Positions 10,138 to 21,274 of a DNA stretch of 64,000 bases are shown here, piece by piece. The notes beneath the pieces are model-generated. The model was given only the letters and a program-made list of their open reading frames with translations, was not told the DNA's origin and searched no databases. Within the stretch, counting starts at the first letter, position 1. Each line of letters opens with the position of its first letter. Position numbers and translations under genes: made by a program. The DNA comes from Dendrolimus kikuchii. Its lineage: Eukaryota; Arthropoda; Insecta; Lepidoptera; Lasiocampidae. Location of the stretch: contig CM034414.1 in NCBI GenBank assembly GCA_019925095.2, positions 1,838,001 through 1,902,000 of the forward strand, written 5' to 3'.

Positions 10138-10832
10138 TGTTACGAGTGTGGGACTCGAATTAAAATGCCGTTGGAATTACTGTAGAATTTATTAGAACTA
10201 TACAAACACGACTAAACCGATATACAATTCAAAAGTGGATGGATGCAGAAGTCGTGGAAGGCCACGACACACCTTCCATGATCAAATTGATCGTGTACTA
10301 GCGGAGGGTGATGTCAGGAGCCTTAAGAACAGACGAGCGTGCATGACAAGAGTTATGAATGTCAAAGAAGCAAGTGAGGTGTGTAAGAATGGGCCTAAAT
10401 GGCGCTCTGTTGTTCGTGCCTACCCCGCAAGGGAACTGGCGTGAAGTTATGTATGTATGTATGTATAAATAAAACTAGACACTACTTGTTACAATCTGCA
10501 CGATCAATAACACGCGCAAAGTCCGTCGCTATATAGCTTGTCGAATGTACACGTCTTGCTTGTATTGTAATCGTCACTCGACTACCTCACCCCTCCCTTC
10601 GGTCATTGTTTTATACTAAACTGTATAATAGAACAAAAGACCGTGTTCACCGAGTTAATCCGCACACCTGGCAAGCAAGGATTAGTTCGACACTAATGAT
10701 GGCCATAAAAGAAGTATAAAAACAATAGCATGTTTTTCTGAACTACAAATTTTAAACACAAAATAAACAAAAGATTTCCTAAATCCGGTTTACGACCTGC
10801 AGGTGTGTGCATTTCTGTGTCGGTATGTAACA
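10138..10832 (-). mobile_element. LTR1 solo LTR carrying an L-A insertion
   Basis: Starts TGTTAC and ends GTAACA on the plus strand. The flanks are ATAT at 10134-10137 and ACAT at 10833-10836, one mismatch. The reverse-complemented AATAAA and TATA signals show minus orientation. The L-A fragment at 10212-10467 interrupts it. Confidence 0.82.
10212..10467 (+). mobile_element. L-A LINE 3' end inside LTR1
   Basis: Encodes DGCRSRGRPRHTFHDQ to YPARELA, TGA, then (TATG)n. It lies inside the LTR and is therefore younger than it. Confidence 0.92.
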
Positions 10833-11626
10833 ACATTAGACTAGTAGTGGCCCAGTGCTCGAAATTCGACTATTATTCAATTAAATTATAAGTTGTTTGA
10901 ACATTATTAAGGTTCTGTTGTCAAAGACTACTTCTATAATCAGAGATTTCGCCAAGGCTACACTGTTAATTTGACTTTAACAATAAACAAAAGAGTATAT
11001 ATGCGTGTGTGTGTCAAATACATGGTAGTGTGTGTAATTTTTTATTTTTATTGATTTAATGTATTTTTATGCATAATCTTAATAAGTGAGCGAAATTTCA
11101 TACGCCTCCGTCCTCGCAATTTTCGTAAAAAGGGGTACGAAGTTTTTGCTTCACGTATTAATATCTATTTTCTATTTCAATCATGATGACTTTCTATGGG
11201 AATATAGTGCAGTAGTTTCCCATGGCTTTCTGCACCAGACATTTTTGAGGGTATTTGTTCCTCAAGGTCGCTGAAGCCTCTTCCGACCGGTTTCCCAGTC
11301 GGGCTTATGGTTATACCGCCATAGCTCGGTCGCCAGAGCCTCGTCCGTTATCTAGCAGGGAGTACCGCGACAGTGTGAGACCATCGCCGTTGGCTATTCA
11401 TATGAACCACCAACGCGAGCAGGTGAGGTTGACAATTGGGCCGGATAAGATGTTATCACCGTTCTCCCCTTACCCCCCAAGAATTGTGAAGCTTGCCACC
11501 ACCCCTGTCATGAGGACCACGACCACTCTGCCAAGAGTGTGACGACGGAGAAGATTAATATCTAATAAATTTTTCTTAATATCTATTTTAATCTTATACC
11601 TTAATATATAAAAACTTATTATCGAC
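10833..11626. other. No gene; probable LINE 3' UTR at 11200-11545
   Basis: 10833-11200 is featureless. 11200-11545 is C/G-richer, with ccggtttcccagtcgggctt and a long open but unrecognised frame. It looks like LINE 3'-untranslated sequence, but there is only one copy here, so this is a guess. Confidence 0.35.
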
Positions 11627-12036
11627 GATGGCAAGAGGCCCGACGGTATTACTTTAATTCCCTGGAGCTTAGGAAGGCCGCTTGTGTGGGACGTTACCTG
11701 TGTCGACACACTGGCGCCTTCTCATCTCCAGGAGTCTAAAGTTGGGGCCGTCGCACTGGCACTTCTGCCGAAAACCTCAAACAACTCAAATATATAACCC
11801 TTGGAACCGGCTACAAATTTGAGCCGTTTGGGGTGGAGACTTTGGGCCCATGGGGGCCAAGTGCCCACAAATTATTTAAAATAATTAAAAAACGCCTAAT
11901 CGACAAAACAGGAGACCGGAAGGCTGGAGCTTACCTCGCTCAAAGGATTAGCCTTTGTATCCAGCGAGGTAATGCTGCCAGCCTTCTAGGTACAATGCCC
12001 AGCGACAGTGGTCTGGTGGGGCTGGACGGGCTTTAA
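11627..12036 (+). mobile_element. L-B LINE C-terminal region, frameshifted
   Basis: Encodes [20 protein letters not shown] and [11 protein letters not shown], then in a second frame FGVETLGPWGPSAHKLFK, QRISLCIQRGNAASLLGT and a TAA. These motifs are the conserved C-terminal domain of a widespread animal non-LTR retrotransposon protein. The clade is not certain. A deletion around 11760-11800 breaks the frame. The AT-rich stretch to about 12330 looks like its 3' UTR. Confidence 0.78.
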
Positions 12037-12334
12037 TATAGGTTTTATTTTAATTTTAGTTTTTTTACTATTGTGTATATATTTTTAAGTTAGGTTTATT
12101 TATAGGATATTTTAGTTTTTGTTAATAGATGTTAGTTAGACTTAGTTTATTTATAGTATTTAATTATACTTTTATTAATAGAAATAAAATAAAACGATCT
12201 ATTACAATATTAAATATAGCGCAACTTATTATCTATGTTTTTTTCTACTTTTATATATATTTTTATCTTGTTGTTTTTATACAACAGCTATTTCGGGCTA
12301 TCAGAAAAGATAATAATTACTGTGGCTAGTAGTG

Positions 12335-12640
12335 CCGTCAATAGCCTTTTATACGCCCTATGCAAGCTTCTATAACTCCGCTCTTGTTTTTGTTAGATAT
12401 TATAGGTAGGTACCCTAGCTAGACCAATGCTATGTATAGGCCTACTTTATTTCATTCAGGGTGATAAAATAACGCACAAGGACCTTGGTGGTGGTGGACC
12501 AATTATCTAATATTTTGGAAGAAAAGTCTATTTTTTGAAAGAACTAGAACACAAATACGCTCGTGCGCTGCCAAAAAAGTAAGCGCGATGTTTTGTCTAA
12601 TTTAACAGACGTTTTTGATGATACTGGCATGTAGGTAAGG
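12335..12640 (+). repeat. K interspersed repeat
   Basis: About 300 bp shared in inverted orientation with 54970-55250, including ataggcctactttatttc, gataaaataacgcacaagg and cgctcgtgcgct. Class unknown; no coding. Confidence 0.65.
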
Positions 12641-12855
12641 GTGTGTTGGAATCCAGCACTATATAGAGGCGCAGCGGGAACTTATCAGGAGCAAACCGGA
12701 AAAATAATAGTCCTGCCTGGTCTGGCCATTCTTGCGCGCCCCAGAGTCTACGTCTATTCACGGCACTGGTGGTTAGGAATATTTTTTTTTATAATTTGGT
12801 TCGCAAAAAATATCAGGTGAAAGGCTATTTGGTGTAAGCATTTGTGCCCGACTCG

Positions 12856-12966
12856 AGTTTCTCTTAAAAGAGCAGCAGCGCATTTGTAGCACCTTTGGTG
12901 TTGCAAATGTACATAGGCGATGGTAACCGCTTTTCATCAGGTGGGCAATCTGTCTGTCTGCTGTGT
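12856..12966 (+). mobile_element. S1 3' half
   Basis: Sense S1 from cttaaaagagcagcagcgc to tctgtctgctg. The tail is replaced by cgtatttaaaaaaa. Confidence 0.8.
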
Positions 12967-12978
12967 CGTATTTAAAAA

Positions 12979-13080
12979 AAATTGGACAAGTACATTAACA
13001 ATCTGCCCGTAAAACTTCAAGTTAAAACTTTGTTGCGACTCGTTTTTCTACTTGTCCGTTGAAGTTTCACTTCTACTATG
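12979..13080 (+). repeat. Single arm of the 18-kb foldback element
   Basis: Matches the loop and right arm of 17973-18421 (attggacaagtacattaac, then gcccgtaaaacttcaag). It has only one or two of the 26-bp units, where the 18-kb copy has eight. Confidence 0.75.
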
Positions 13081-13089
13081 TCTATTTTA

Positions 13090-13359
13090 TCGGTGCAGGA
13101 ACGGATAAAGAATATAATTTCCTGTGGTAGGGTATTTGCCCGACTGGATGGCTACCACCCCTGGTAACTAAAATATGTCGCCATAACAACCTTGAGCTGT
13201 GTTCCGACATTAGTGACCAGGTTCCAGTCTCCCTTAAGAGACCAGCAGCGCATTTCTGGCACCTTTGGTGTTGCAAATGTCCATAGGCGATGGTAACCGC
13301 TTTCCATCAAGTGGGCCGTCAGCCTGTCTCCTGAACTCCTGCAATAAGAAAAAAAAAAC
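13090..13359 (+). mobile_element. S1 retroposon with internal deletion
   Basis: Runs from cggtgcaggaacgg to tgaactcctgcaat and poly(A). The block between tttcctg and tggtagggtatttgcc is missing. Confidence 0.9.
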
Positions 13360-13904
13360 TGAATTCAATCCGGAACCAATGAAAACATCGATAGTCTACT
13401 CTAACATTATGCCGCTCTTCCACGCGGCCGTAACGTTTTTTCGTGACAGAAAAATCTTAAGACCCCGTCTATATAGAAGTTTCACTTCAAAAACAACTTT
13501 TTTTATTGTTAGAATTCAGAAATTTTAAAGTATATTTTTTTGACTGATTTTCAAAATGTCGCTTACAACAAATAGCTTTGTGTCCCCCGACTATTGAACT
13601 ATGAAATAAAAAATTTCTGATAAAATCAAGCTGAAACCAGATATCATTTTGGAATCAAACTGTAGACTTCGTAATGACAAGGCCAAAAGCCCTGGTGCAC
13701 AAGTCACTCCGATTGGCGTAGGGTATAAACTCTTGTTACTGTCGCCCTCCGTGCCACGGGAACTCATAAACCTGTTTACCTTACTCCGTGTACCTTTACA
13801 TTGGGACAAATTGATCAAAATAGAGATCCAATGGGCATTGACGTAAAGCTGTCGACTTGTAACGGAAATTTATATGTATATTTTTGTCTTATTTGTATGT
13901 CTAT
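13360..13904. other. No gene recognised
   Basis: Overlapping short frames on both strands at 13590-13846 share the same sequence, show no domain, and are treated as chance. Confidence 0.4.
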
Positions 13905-14362
13905 TGTTACGAGCTACATAGGACTCGAATTAAAATGCCATTGGAATTACTATAGAGTTTATTAGAACTGTACAAACACGTATAAAACAGGTACAAATAT
14001 ACTGAATACAACCAGTGACACCGCACGATTCAATAACACGCGCAAAGCCGTCACTATATCGCTAATCGAAAGTACTACACACGTCTTGCTAGTATCGTAA
14101 TCGTCGCTTGATTGCCGATCTCTCCGTTCGGGCACCCCTTTATACCCAGCTTACGACTGTGTAAACAATGATTTCCACGAATCACACCTGCGCCATTGTC
14201 GGCGCAATTCCTAGGAAAAACATAATTCTGCCCCCCCGCGAACGGCCGTAAGTAAACAAAAGAACTCCAAATGCGGAGGGTAATAAAACCGTGCTTTATG
14301 GCAGGCCGATGTGTATTCACATTTATCGGGGTGCTTCGTGGAATTTTGGCTAAGTTGTAACA
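13905..14362 (-). mobile_element. LTR1 solo LTR
   Basis: TGTTAC...GTAACA with perfect 4-bp duplications CTAT at 13901-13904 and 14363-14366. Uninterrupted, 458 bp, minus orientation, with no internal region. Confidence 0.9.
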
Positions 14363-14473
14363 CTATTATACTTGCCATTTCAAAATTTTATGTATATATT
14401 TTTTGATTATTTTATTTTATTCTACTTATATTGCAAATTCCACATGTTACACAATTTTTCTCTAATCCATCCT

Positions 14474-14590
14474 AAGGTTGTCTGGAAGAAATTGCTTTTA
14501 TTGATAAGACCGCCTATTATCTTCTGTACTTGAACTTCTTGAATTGTATCTTAATGTTATGCAATATATTCTATTCTATTCTATTCTATT
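14474..14590 (+). repeat. F1 repeat with (ATTCT)n tail
   Basis: ggttgtctggaagaaattgc, then the cttctgtacttgaacttctt block, gttatgcaat and a (TATTC)n microsatellite. A variable simple-repeat tail after a fixed body suggests a LINE 3' end. Confidence 0.7.
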
Positions 14591-14804
14591 TATATAGGAA
14601 AGAATAAATAAATAAAGATAAAACAAGAAAATAAAAAAACCCCAAAAAGAGAAATAAGGCCCTGTTCGTCCAGCTGGTGGGATTAAAAAAAATTACGGAT
14701 GTTTATATACAGTTTATGCTGATATTAAATTAATCAACTAAAGGAGATGGATACGCTTCATACATTCTTGGGCCCAGACTGTAATAAGATGATAATGTTT
14801 TTTT

Positions 14805-14918
14805 TTATTTTTTATTAACAGCTACGGACTCTAGTTCCGCACCCTTTTTTACAATTAAATTTAAGAAGAAGTTAGGAAGTTTTACACGCTTATTTGTTAC
14901 TTTGTTATTGTGATGATA
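14805..14918 (+). repeat. G1 repeat, 5' part
   Basis: ttttttattaacagctacgg, the gactctagttccg phrase, and ttttacacgcttatttgtta match G1 at 36995, 40762, 47740 and 48135. It is cut by the Helitron at 14920. Confidence 0.65.
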
Positions 14919-14919
14919 A

Positions 14920-15492
14920 TCTAATATATAAAATTCTCGTGTCACAGTTTTCGTTGCCATACTCCTCCGAAACGGCTTGACCGATTTTGATTAAATTTTT
15001 TGTGCTTATCCGGTATCTATGAGAATCGGCCAACATCTATTTTTCATCCCCCTAAATGTTAGGGGTAGTCCACCCCTAAATTTTTTATTTTATTTTTTAG
15101 ACAAAATTTTTAATTTCTATTTTTTTATGATACAACATACAAAAATACATACAACCCTAAATTTTCACCCCTCTACGATCAACCCCTATTTTTTATTTGT
15201 TAATTATAAACTTTAATTTTTTGGTAAGATTTTTAATCTTATTTTGTCATGACTTAGAATAAAAGAAATTATATTACTCTTTTAGATTCACAATTAGAAC
15301 CGGTAGGTGGCGCTGAGATCGGGTTCTAGAATCCTCTTAATCACCGGGAGCGATTTTGGTGATTTTGTTTTTGTGTGTTTGAGTGGGTACCCGGATGGTT
15401 TAGATTCGCAATTAGAACCGGTACGTGGCTCTGGGATCGGGTTCTAGAATTTTATTTTTTAAAGGCAGGACAACGTCTGCCGGGCCCGCTAG
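14920..15492 (+). mobile_element. Non-autonomous Helitron
   Basis: Begins TCTAATATATAAAATTCTCG at 14920 after an A. It ends in a GC-rich segment and CTAG at 15489-15492 before a T, the A|TC...CTAG|T layout of Helitrons. The 3' third holds the accggtaggtggcgctg module shared with 33818-34280 and 50390-50730. No Rep/helicase. Confidence 0.9.
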
Positions 15493-15554
15493 TGATTTAT
15501 AGATTTCTTTTTATTATTATGTTGGTATTTTTTATAACTGTAGTGGATTTATAA

Positions 15555-15683
15555 TTTCAGTGGCCGTGATCACGGAAGATAAAGATGTCAAGTGTCAACG
15601 AGTATTGTTAAAGTTTTATTTAGCCTACCGCCAACTTGTTAATTTTAATTATTTAGTTTTAATTTTGTTTATGGTTATTATTT
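15555..15683 (+). mobile_element. P1 repeat fragment
   Basis: gtggccgtgatcacggaaga, then agtgtcaacgagtattgtta and the tagcctaccgcc block, as in the fuller copy at 23463-23977. It is cut by L-A at 15684. Confidence 0.75.
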
Positions 15684-16048
15684 ACTCTTCGTAATACCGA
15701 AGTAAGAAAGAGAGTTGGTCTGAAAGAGAGTGTCGGGGTGAAGGTAAAGAAAGGAATGCTCCGGTGGTTTGGGCATGTGGAAAGAATGCTTGATGAAAGA
15801 ATGACTAAACAGATATACAATGCAAAAGTGGATGGATGCAGAAGTCATGGAAGGCCACGACACACCTTCCATGATCAAATTGATCGTGTTCTAGCAGAAG
15901 GTGATGTCAGCAGCCTTAAGAATAGACGAGCGTGCATGACAAGAGTTATGAATGTCAAAGAAGCAAGTGAGGTGTGTAAGAATGGGCCTAAATGGCGCTC
16001 TGTTGTTCGTGCCTACCCCGCAAGGGAACTGGCGTGAAGTTATGTATG
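15684..16048 (+). mobile_element. L-A LINE 3' end, ORF intact to the stop
   Basis: Encodes VRKRVGL-type sequence, MLRWFGHVERM, RPRHTFHDQIDRV and the YPARELA end, TGA, then a short TATG tail. This copy has four extra residues after HVERM (LDERM variant) compared with MHDERM copies. Confidence 0.9.
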
Positions 16049-16239
16049 TATATTTGGAAAATCTTCTAAGTAAAAGATTGTGTTCTACTGTTCAACATTT
16101 TTTATTGTTGTTGTAGTATTTGCAAATCCTCTGCTAGTAGAAAATATTACGATTACGCTATAAATTAAGTTTTGGATGTGTTACTCATACCGTCCTATTG
16201 AAGTCGACTTTAAAATAAAAGAAACGTACTGAACCGTCT

Positions 16240-17340
16240 GGAATTAAATGAAGAGTTATGCGAGGCAACCCTTGATCGGGCGCTCTCCGCTCGTTTGGGG
16301 CAGATCGTGTGACGTCTGTAATTTATGGCGGTCTGTCACTCACATATTAGCCGATAGGGCTGGCACGCATCTATAAAATCAACCAGCGATATCATCCGCC
16401 GGGCTCTTGTCACCGCCGGGGTACCTTTCATTTCGGAACCAAACCGCTTGTGCCGCGACGATGGCAGGAGACCGGATGGGCCGCCGCTTAGTGTGGGATG
16501 CTACTTACGTTGAAACTCTGGCGGCATCCCATCTTTCAAGTACGTGCACTACCGCCGGTTCTAATATAATGATATGTTCTAATAATATAAATGCGGTGAT
16601 GGTACCTACACTCACGTATGGAAGATAGAGCATGAAAGTAGAGTAAACGCGGTTGAGATGCGAGCACTGCGCAAAATCTGCGGAGTGACGCTCGCGGACC
16701 GCGTTCGTAATACCGAAGTAAGAAAGAGAGTTGCTCTGAAAGAGAGTGTCGGGGTGAAGGTAAGGAAAGGAATGCTCCGGTGGTTCGGTCATGTGGAAGG
16801 AATGCATGATGAAAGAATGACTTTAACAGATATACAATGCAAAAGTGGATGGATGCAGAAGTCGTGGAAGGCCACGACACACCTTCCATGATCAAATTGA
16901 TCGTGTACTAGCGGAGGGTGATGTCAGGAGCCTTGAGAACAGACGAGTGTGCATGAAAAGAGTTATGAATGTCAAAGAAGCAAGTGAGGTGTGTAACAAT
17001 GGGCCTAAATGGCGTTCTGTTGTTCGTGCCTACCCCGCAAGGGAACTGGCGTGAAGTTAGGTATGTATGTATGTAATAATATAAATATGCCGCCATTGGA
17101 AATGGTTACACATTTGCGGCATTTGGGGTGGAAACTCTGGGTCCGTGGGGTCCTAACGCTCTAAAGGTCTACCGTGACGTCGCCAAACGTTTGGTAGACG
17201 TCACACACGGCCAGAAGGCTGGCGTCTATTTCGCTCAAAGATTAAGCATTGCTATACAACGTGGCAACGCCGCCAGCCTGCTGAGAACGTTTCCGGCGAG
17301 TGACAGTGGTTTGGGACCAATAACCTATCTTTAGATATTT
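16240..17340 (+). mobile_element. L-B LINE C-terminal region split by L-A
   Basis: 16240-16592 encodes [20 protein letters not shown] and, after a frameshift, [19 protein letters not shown]. 17087-17340 resumes with FGVETLGPWGPNALKVYRDV and QRLSIAIQRGNAASLL before a TAG. Frameshifts are present. The two halves are separated by the L-A insertion at 16593-17074. Confidence 0.8.
16593..17074 (+). mobile_element. L-A LINE 3' end inserted in L-B
   Basis: Flanked by a perfect 12-bp duplication aataatataaat at 16581-16592 and 17075-17086, which sets the insertion boundaries. It encodes MRALRKICGVTLADRVRNTE, LRWFGHVEGM and, after a frameshift near 16823, RGRPRHTFHDQ to YPARELA and a TATG tail. Confidence 0.94.
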
Positions 17341-17825
17341 TCCTCTTTTTTATTTAGTTTCAGTTTTTATATTGTATAGTCTGTAGTTTATAATTATTTT
17401 AGTTTTATTAATATTAAAATTAACCATAAAATTAAATTGCAAAATTCAAATTAAAATATTTTGCCTTACAATGCGGTAGTTGATAAATATCACAATAAAT
17501 TCTGAAACATTTCATATACCGGGCTTTCAAATACCATCTCGTTTATTCGTATTAAGTTAGAGTAAGTTTAAATGTCCTTAAGTGCTGGCAACACCAACAT
17601 AAAATAATTTTATTTTTAAACTTGCAACACTGTGGTTGCATTTCTGTCTTCTTCCGTTTGGGTTGTAGCCGGGTGCAGACGCATTCGTTATGGTAAAGTG
17701 ATTTGTTACATATTTTCACCAAGTTCGACACCTACGTGGAACTGGGTATCCTAGGCCCACCACCATCAGCGTAGAAGGAATCACTACATTTTATGTGCGA
17801 CAAGCTACGCACACTTAATGGACCT
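17341..17825. other. No gene; L-B 3' UTR then unassigned
   Basis: 17341-17440 is T-rich like the sequence after the other L-B copies. The rest is AT-rich with no recognised feature. Confidence 0.4.
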
Positions 17826-17963
17826 TATTTTTCCTCCCACCCATTTTAATATTATATAAAATTATTAGAGCTAGGCATGTTTGCTGAAGAGTTTCTTGCG
17901 CCGCTTCTTCTCTTCAAGCCACAACGTGTTGCGAGGCGGTGGTAAATTAGATTAGGCTCCCAT
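17826..17963 (-). mobile_element. P1 repeat fragment
   Basis: Antisense copy of the 3' half of P1, with ccacccattttaatattata, tgctgaagagtttcttgcgc and the ttagattaggctcccata block. Confidence 0.78.
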
Positions 17964-17972
17964 AGGGTACAT

Positions 17973-18421
17973 AAAATCGAAGATTGTGCTGGGACACATA
18001 TTAGAAGTGAAACTTCAACGGACAAGTGGAAAAACAAATCGCAACGGACAAGTGGAAAAACTTCAACTGACAAGTGACAAAATGAATCGCAACAAAATTT
18101 TAATTTGAAGTTTTACGGGCAGGTTTTCAAATTGGACAAGTACATTAACAATCTGCCCGTAAAACTTCAAGTTAAAATTTTGTTGCGATTCATTTTGTCA
18201 CTTGTCAGTTGAAGTTTTTCCACTTGTCCGTTGCGATTTGTTTTTCCACTTGTCCGTTGCGATTCATTTTTCCACTTATCCATTGCCATTCGTTTTTCCA
18301 CTTGTCCGTTGCGATTCATTTTTCCACTTATCCGTTTCTCCACTTGTCTGTTGCGATTCGTTTTTCCACTTGCCCGTTGAAGTTTCACTCCTACTATGTG
18401 TCCCAGCACACATTTCGATTT
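17973..18421. mobile_element. Foldback element with 26-bp internal minisatellite
   Basis: The outer ends are inverted (aatcga...tgtgctgggacacata on the left, its complement on the right). The two arms meet at gtaaaacttcaag-type sequences around a 30-base loop at 18123-18153. Each arm contains a 26-bp unit of type gttgcgattcatttttccac. The left arm has three units and the right arm eight. A single-arm relative is at 12979-13080. Confidence 0.8.
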
Positions 18422-18440
18422 TTCGCAGGTTTACTGCAAA

Positions 18441-18755
18441 TTTTTTTTTTTTTTTTTTAATTCCAGGAGTTCAGCAGACAGGCAGACGGCCCACTGGATG
18501 GAAAGCGGTTGCCACCGCCTATGGACATTTGCAACACCAAAGTTGTTACAAATGCGCTGCTGCTCTCTTAAGTGAGTCTGGAACCTGGTCACTAATGCCG
18601 GAACACAACTCAAAGTTGTTATGGCGGCATGCTCTAGACTAGGGGTGGTAGCCATCCAGTCGGGCAAATGCCCTACCACCTGGCTGTGGGTTGTTTAGTC
18701 GCCTCTTACGACAGGCCGCCCGGCCGCAGCAAATTGTATTCTTTCTCCGTTCCTG
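18441..18755 (-). mobile_element. S1 retroposon, near full length
   Basis: Antisense from the poly(T) and ccaggagttcagcagacagg to ctttctccgttcctg. Confidence 0.92.
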
Positions 18756-18935
18756 ACTTGGTTAGGTTAGGTACATTTTAATGAATGAATTTAAGCTTCG
18801 ATGGGGTGAATCCCACATGCCCCCCAGCGCTTCCCCGCGGCGGTTTGTCCTTAATCATATTTCCCCCGGGGGAAAAATATGAAATAGGAGAATTTGATTG
18901 CCAAATTAACAATAAAAATAAATAAATACAGTTTA

Positions 18936-19230
18936 AGAGAATAAAACTATGTTTTAACGGTTTTAAGCGCAGTAATTTATTTGATTTTTATTATTCCGAC
19001 GTTTCGGCCACTTTTCAGTAGCCGTGATCGCGGAGGACAAAGATGTTAAGTGTCAATGAGTATTGCTAAAGTTTGTTTGTTTATGGTTATTATTTACTCT
19101 ATGGGAGCCTAATCTAATATATCACCGCTTCGCAAAATGTTGTGGGTTGAAAAAAAGAAGCGGCGCAAGAATCTCTTCTAATTTAATAATTTTATGTATT
19201 ATTAAAATTAAAATGGATGGGAGGTAAAAT
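18936..19230 (+). mobile_element. P1 repeat
   Basis: Starts aataaaactatgttttaacgg-type terminus, passes gacgtttcggccacttttca and gtgatcgcggaggac, and ends aaattaaaatggatggg. Only one terminal arm is present. Confidence 0.8.
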
Positions 19231-19562
19231 AAAAAGATAGTAGTAACTACCCGAGAAAATTAAAAAAATATTAAACCTTTTTTTGAGTATTGGCAACCCT
19301 GTGAGTTTCAATGTTTACTCTGCCCACCTCAGTTTAACCTCTTTCTTTATTTATAAGCTTGTCCCGATGGCACATTCGTATGCAACGCAACGCGGCAACG
19401 TGGGGAACTATATCGTGCTCAACTCTTTCCACCAATTGTTATACACAATACTAAAATTATTGGGCACGATCTGGAGTCCAGCACCAACATGTAGTTGACC
19501 GAGCCAGTATTAGCAATAATGCTGGTTGGCAAGGACACCAGATCGTGTCTGGAAGCATATTG
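19231..19562. other. No gene recognised
   Basis: Unique-looking sequence. gggcacgatctgg near 19461 and ccagatcgtgtc near 19539 form a weak inverted pair. Confidence 0.35.
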
Positions 19563-19833
19563 TAAAGAATGCATGATAAAAGAACGACTAAACAGATATA
19601 CAATGCAAAAGTGGATGGATGCAGAAGTCGTGGAAGGCCACGACACAGCTTCCCTGATTAAATTGACCGTGTACTAGCAGAAGGTGATGTCAGGAGCTTT
19701 AAGAACAGACGAGCGTGCATGACAAGAGCTATGAATGTCAAAGAAGCAAGTGTAAGAATAAGCCTGAATGGCGCTCTGTTGTTCGTGCCTACCCTGCAAG
19801 GGAACTGGCGTGAAGTTATGTATGTATGTATGT
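19563..19833 (+). mobile_element. L-A LINE 3' end, degenerate
   Basis: Starts aaagaatgcatgataaaaga, passes the gtcgtggaaggccacgacac site and ends in TATG repeats. A deletion (gaggtg lost from the gcaagtgaggtgtgt site) breaks the frame. Confidence 0.88.
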
Positions 19834-20682
19834 TTGTGTATGCAGAGCACGCCGTGAAGCGGAACAAAACAAGGTAATGGTTACCCATTATCTTGGTGTT
19901 CTTAAGACCCTACTGTGATCATCATCTGCTTCATCTGCTGATGAAGGAGATGATGCTGCTGACGGAAGAAATGCTTTTCTTCCGTTCCAGAAGGAGCGGC
20001 CCTCTGAATACAAAGCAGACCGCAAGAGGCGTCTATATACTTAGAATAAATAAATATCAGGAAATTAATTTAATTTTATATCAATAGTTGTATTATTTTC
20101 TAGCCTTACTTATAATTATCTCGTTAAGAAACGATTAACCATCTCTTAAGTAAGAAACTCTTAAGTCCCTAATTAATGAGTATAGTATTTTTTTTTTTCA
20201 CTTATAAACGTGTATTAGCTATATTGTTAAACTAACAGGGGTACAGATAAATGAAATTTGAATGATAAACGTAGGTTGTAACCAAAATAATCGATTAAAG
20301 ACCAGAAGAGAACGAAATTTGGTCAGTATTATGATTGCCATCTGGCCTCTTAGCAGTCTCTTAAACTACCTTTCAACGTTGGTTATTTTTGACAGTTATT
20401 TAAGAGTTACTTTACCACTTCTTATCTTTAAGAGGAGTTTATAGGTACGATTTTCAGTGTTCAGTTGCTGAGCAATTGCATAAAATTTAAGAGACGATTA
20501 TAAGTAAGGCCGTTATTTTACACTTTTATTAGGTTAAGTTAGATAAATATACATTTAAGTTTAATTAGATTTGTAATGTCAAACATAATACATACACACA
20601 CAACACTTCACACTTGCACATACACAGAGGCACACTCAAATAAAGCAAAGTCGGAAAGCATGCGAACGTGAATATAGTAAAA
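19834..20682. other. No gene recognised
   Basis: 850 bp of AT-rich DNA with a CA-rich patch near 20590-20640. Short frames only. Confidence 0.4.
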
Positions 20683-20884
20683 CTAGCGGCACGGCGCGGT
20701 TTCACCCGCTCTCTGTCCCGCTGTCGTGGTATATAACGTCATGTTATATAGCCTATGACACTCCCTGTTAACGTAGCTTTCTAACAGTAGAAGAATTTTT
20801 AAAATCGGTTTAGTAGATCCAGAGATTACCCCCTACACCGTCACAAACTCAGAAACTTTAACCTCTTTATAATATTAGTATAGA
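20683..20884 (-). mobile_element. Non-autonomous Helitron, about 200 bp
   Basis: On the minus strand it begins TCTATACTAATATTATAAAG (base 20884) and ends ccgcgccgtgccgCTAG (to 20683). Relatives are at 21187, 52112 and 61430. Confidence 0.88.
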
Positions 20885-21186
20885 TATATTATACAGAAAA
20901 AACTCAAAAAAGCAATTTAAAGCTGTGTACAGACCGTAACATTTTTTTACATTTCTCAGTTTTTTGAGTGTAAATACGTCGTCGCTTGAAACTGTGATTT
21001 TTATGACTTCGGCTTTTTGCGTCCATACTTTTTTCAAAAAACAACTTCAATTCTACCTTTTAAGGAATACGTTTATCATTTTGTGGCAAAAACATAATTG
21101 AAACTGTACTGCGCAGTTTCTTACCAATTGTCGGCTCGAAGCTCACACAGATCAGCCTCCACTCTGTCTTTCTAGCGATATTTGAT

Positions 21187-21274
21187 ACGGTAAAATCGGT
21201 TTAGTAGATCCAGAGATTACCTCCTACAACGTCACAAACTCACAAGCTTTACCTCTTTATAATATTAGTATAGA
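21187..21274 (-). mobile_element. Helitron 5' fragment
   Basis: Same 5' end as 20683-20884 but only the first 88 bases. The 21.0-kb sequence between the two is unassigned. Confidence 0.8.

Noticed and set aside
13591..13846. Overlapping 65-75-codon frames on both strands
   Set aside because: They are complements of one another over the same sequence, have no domain and no nearby splice or poly(A) logic.
18202..18642. 146-codon plus frame and its minus counterparts
   Set aside because: Built from the 26-bp minisatellite of the foldback element and a neighbouring S1; periodic Phe/Ser/Cys composition without domains.
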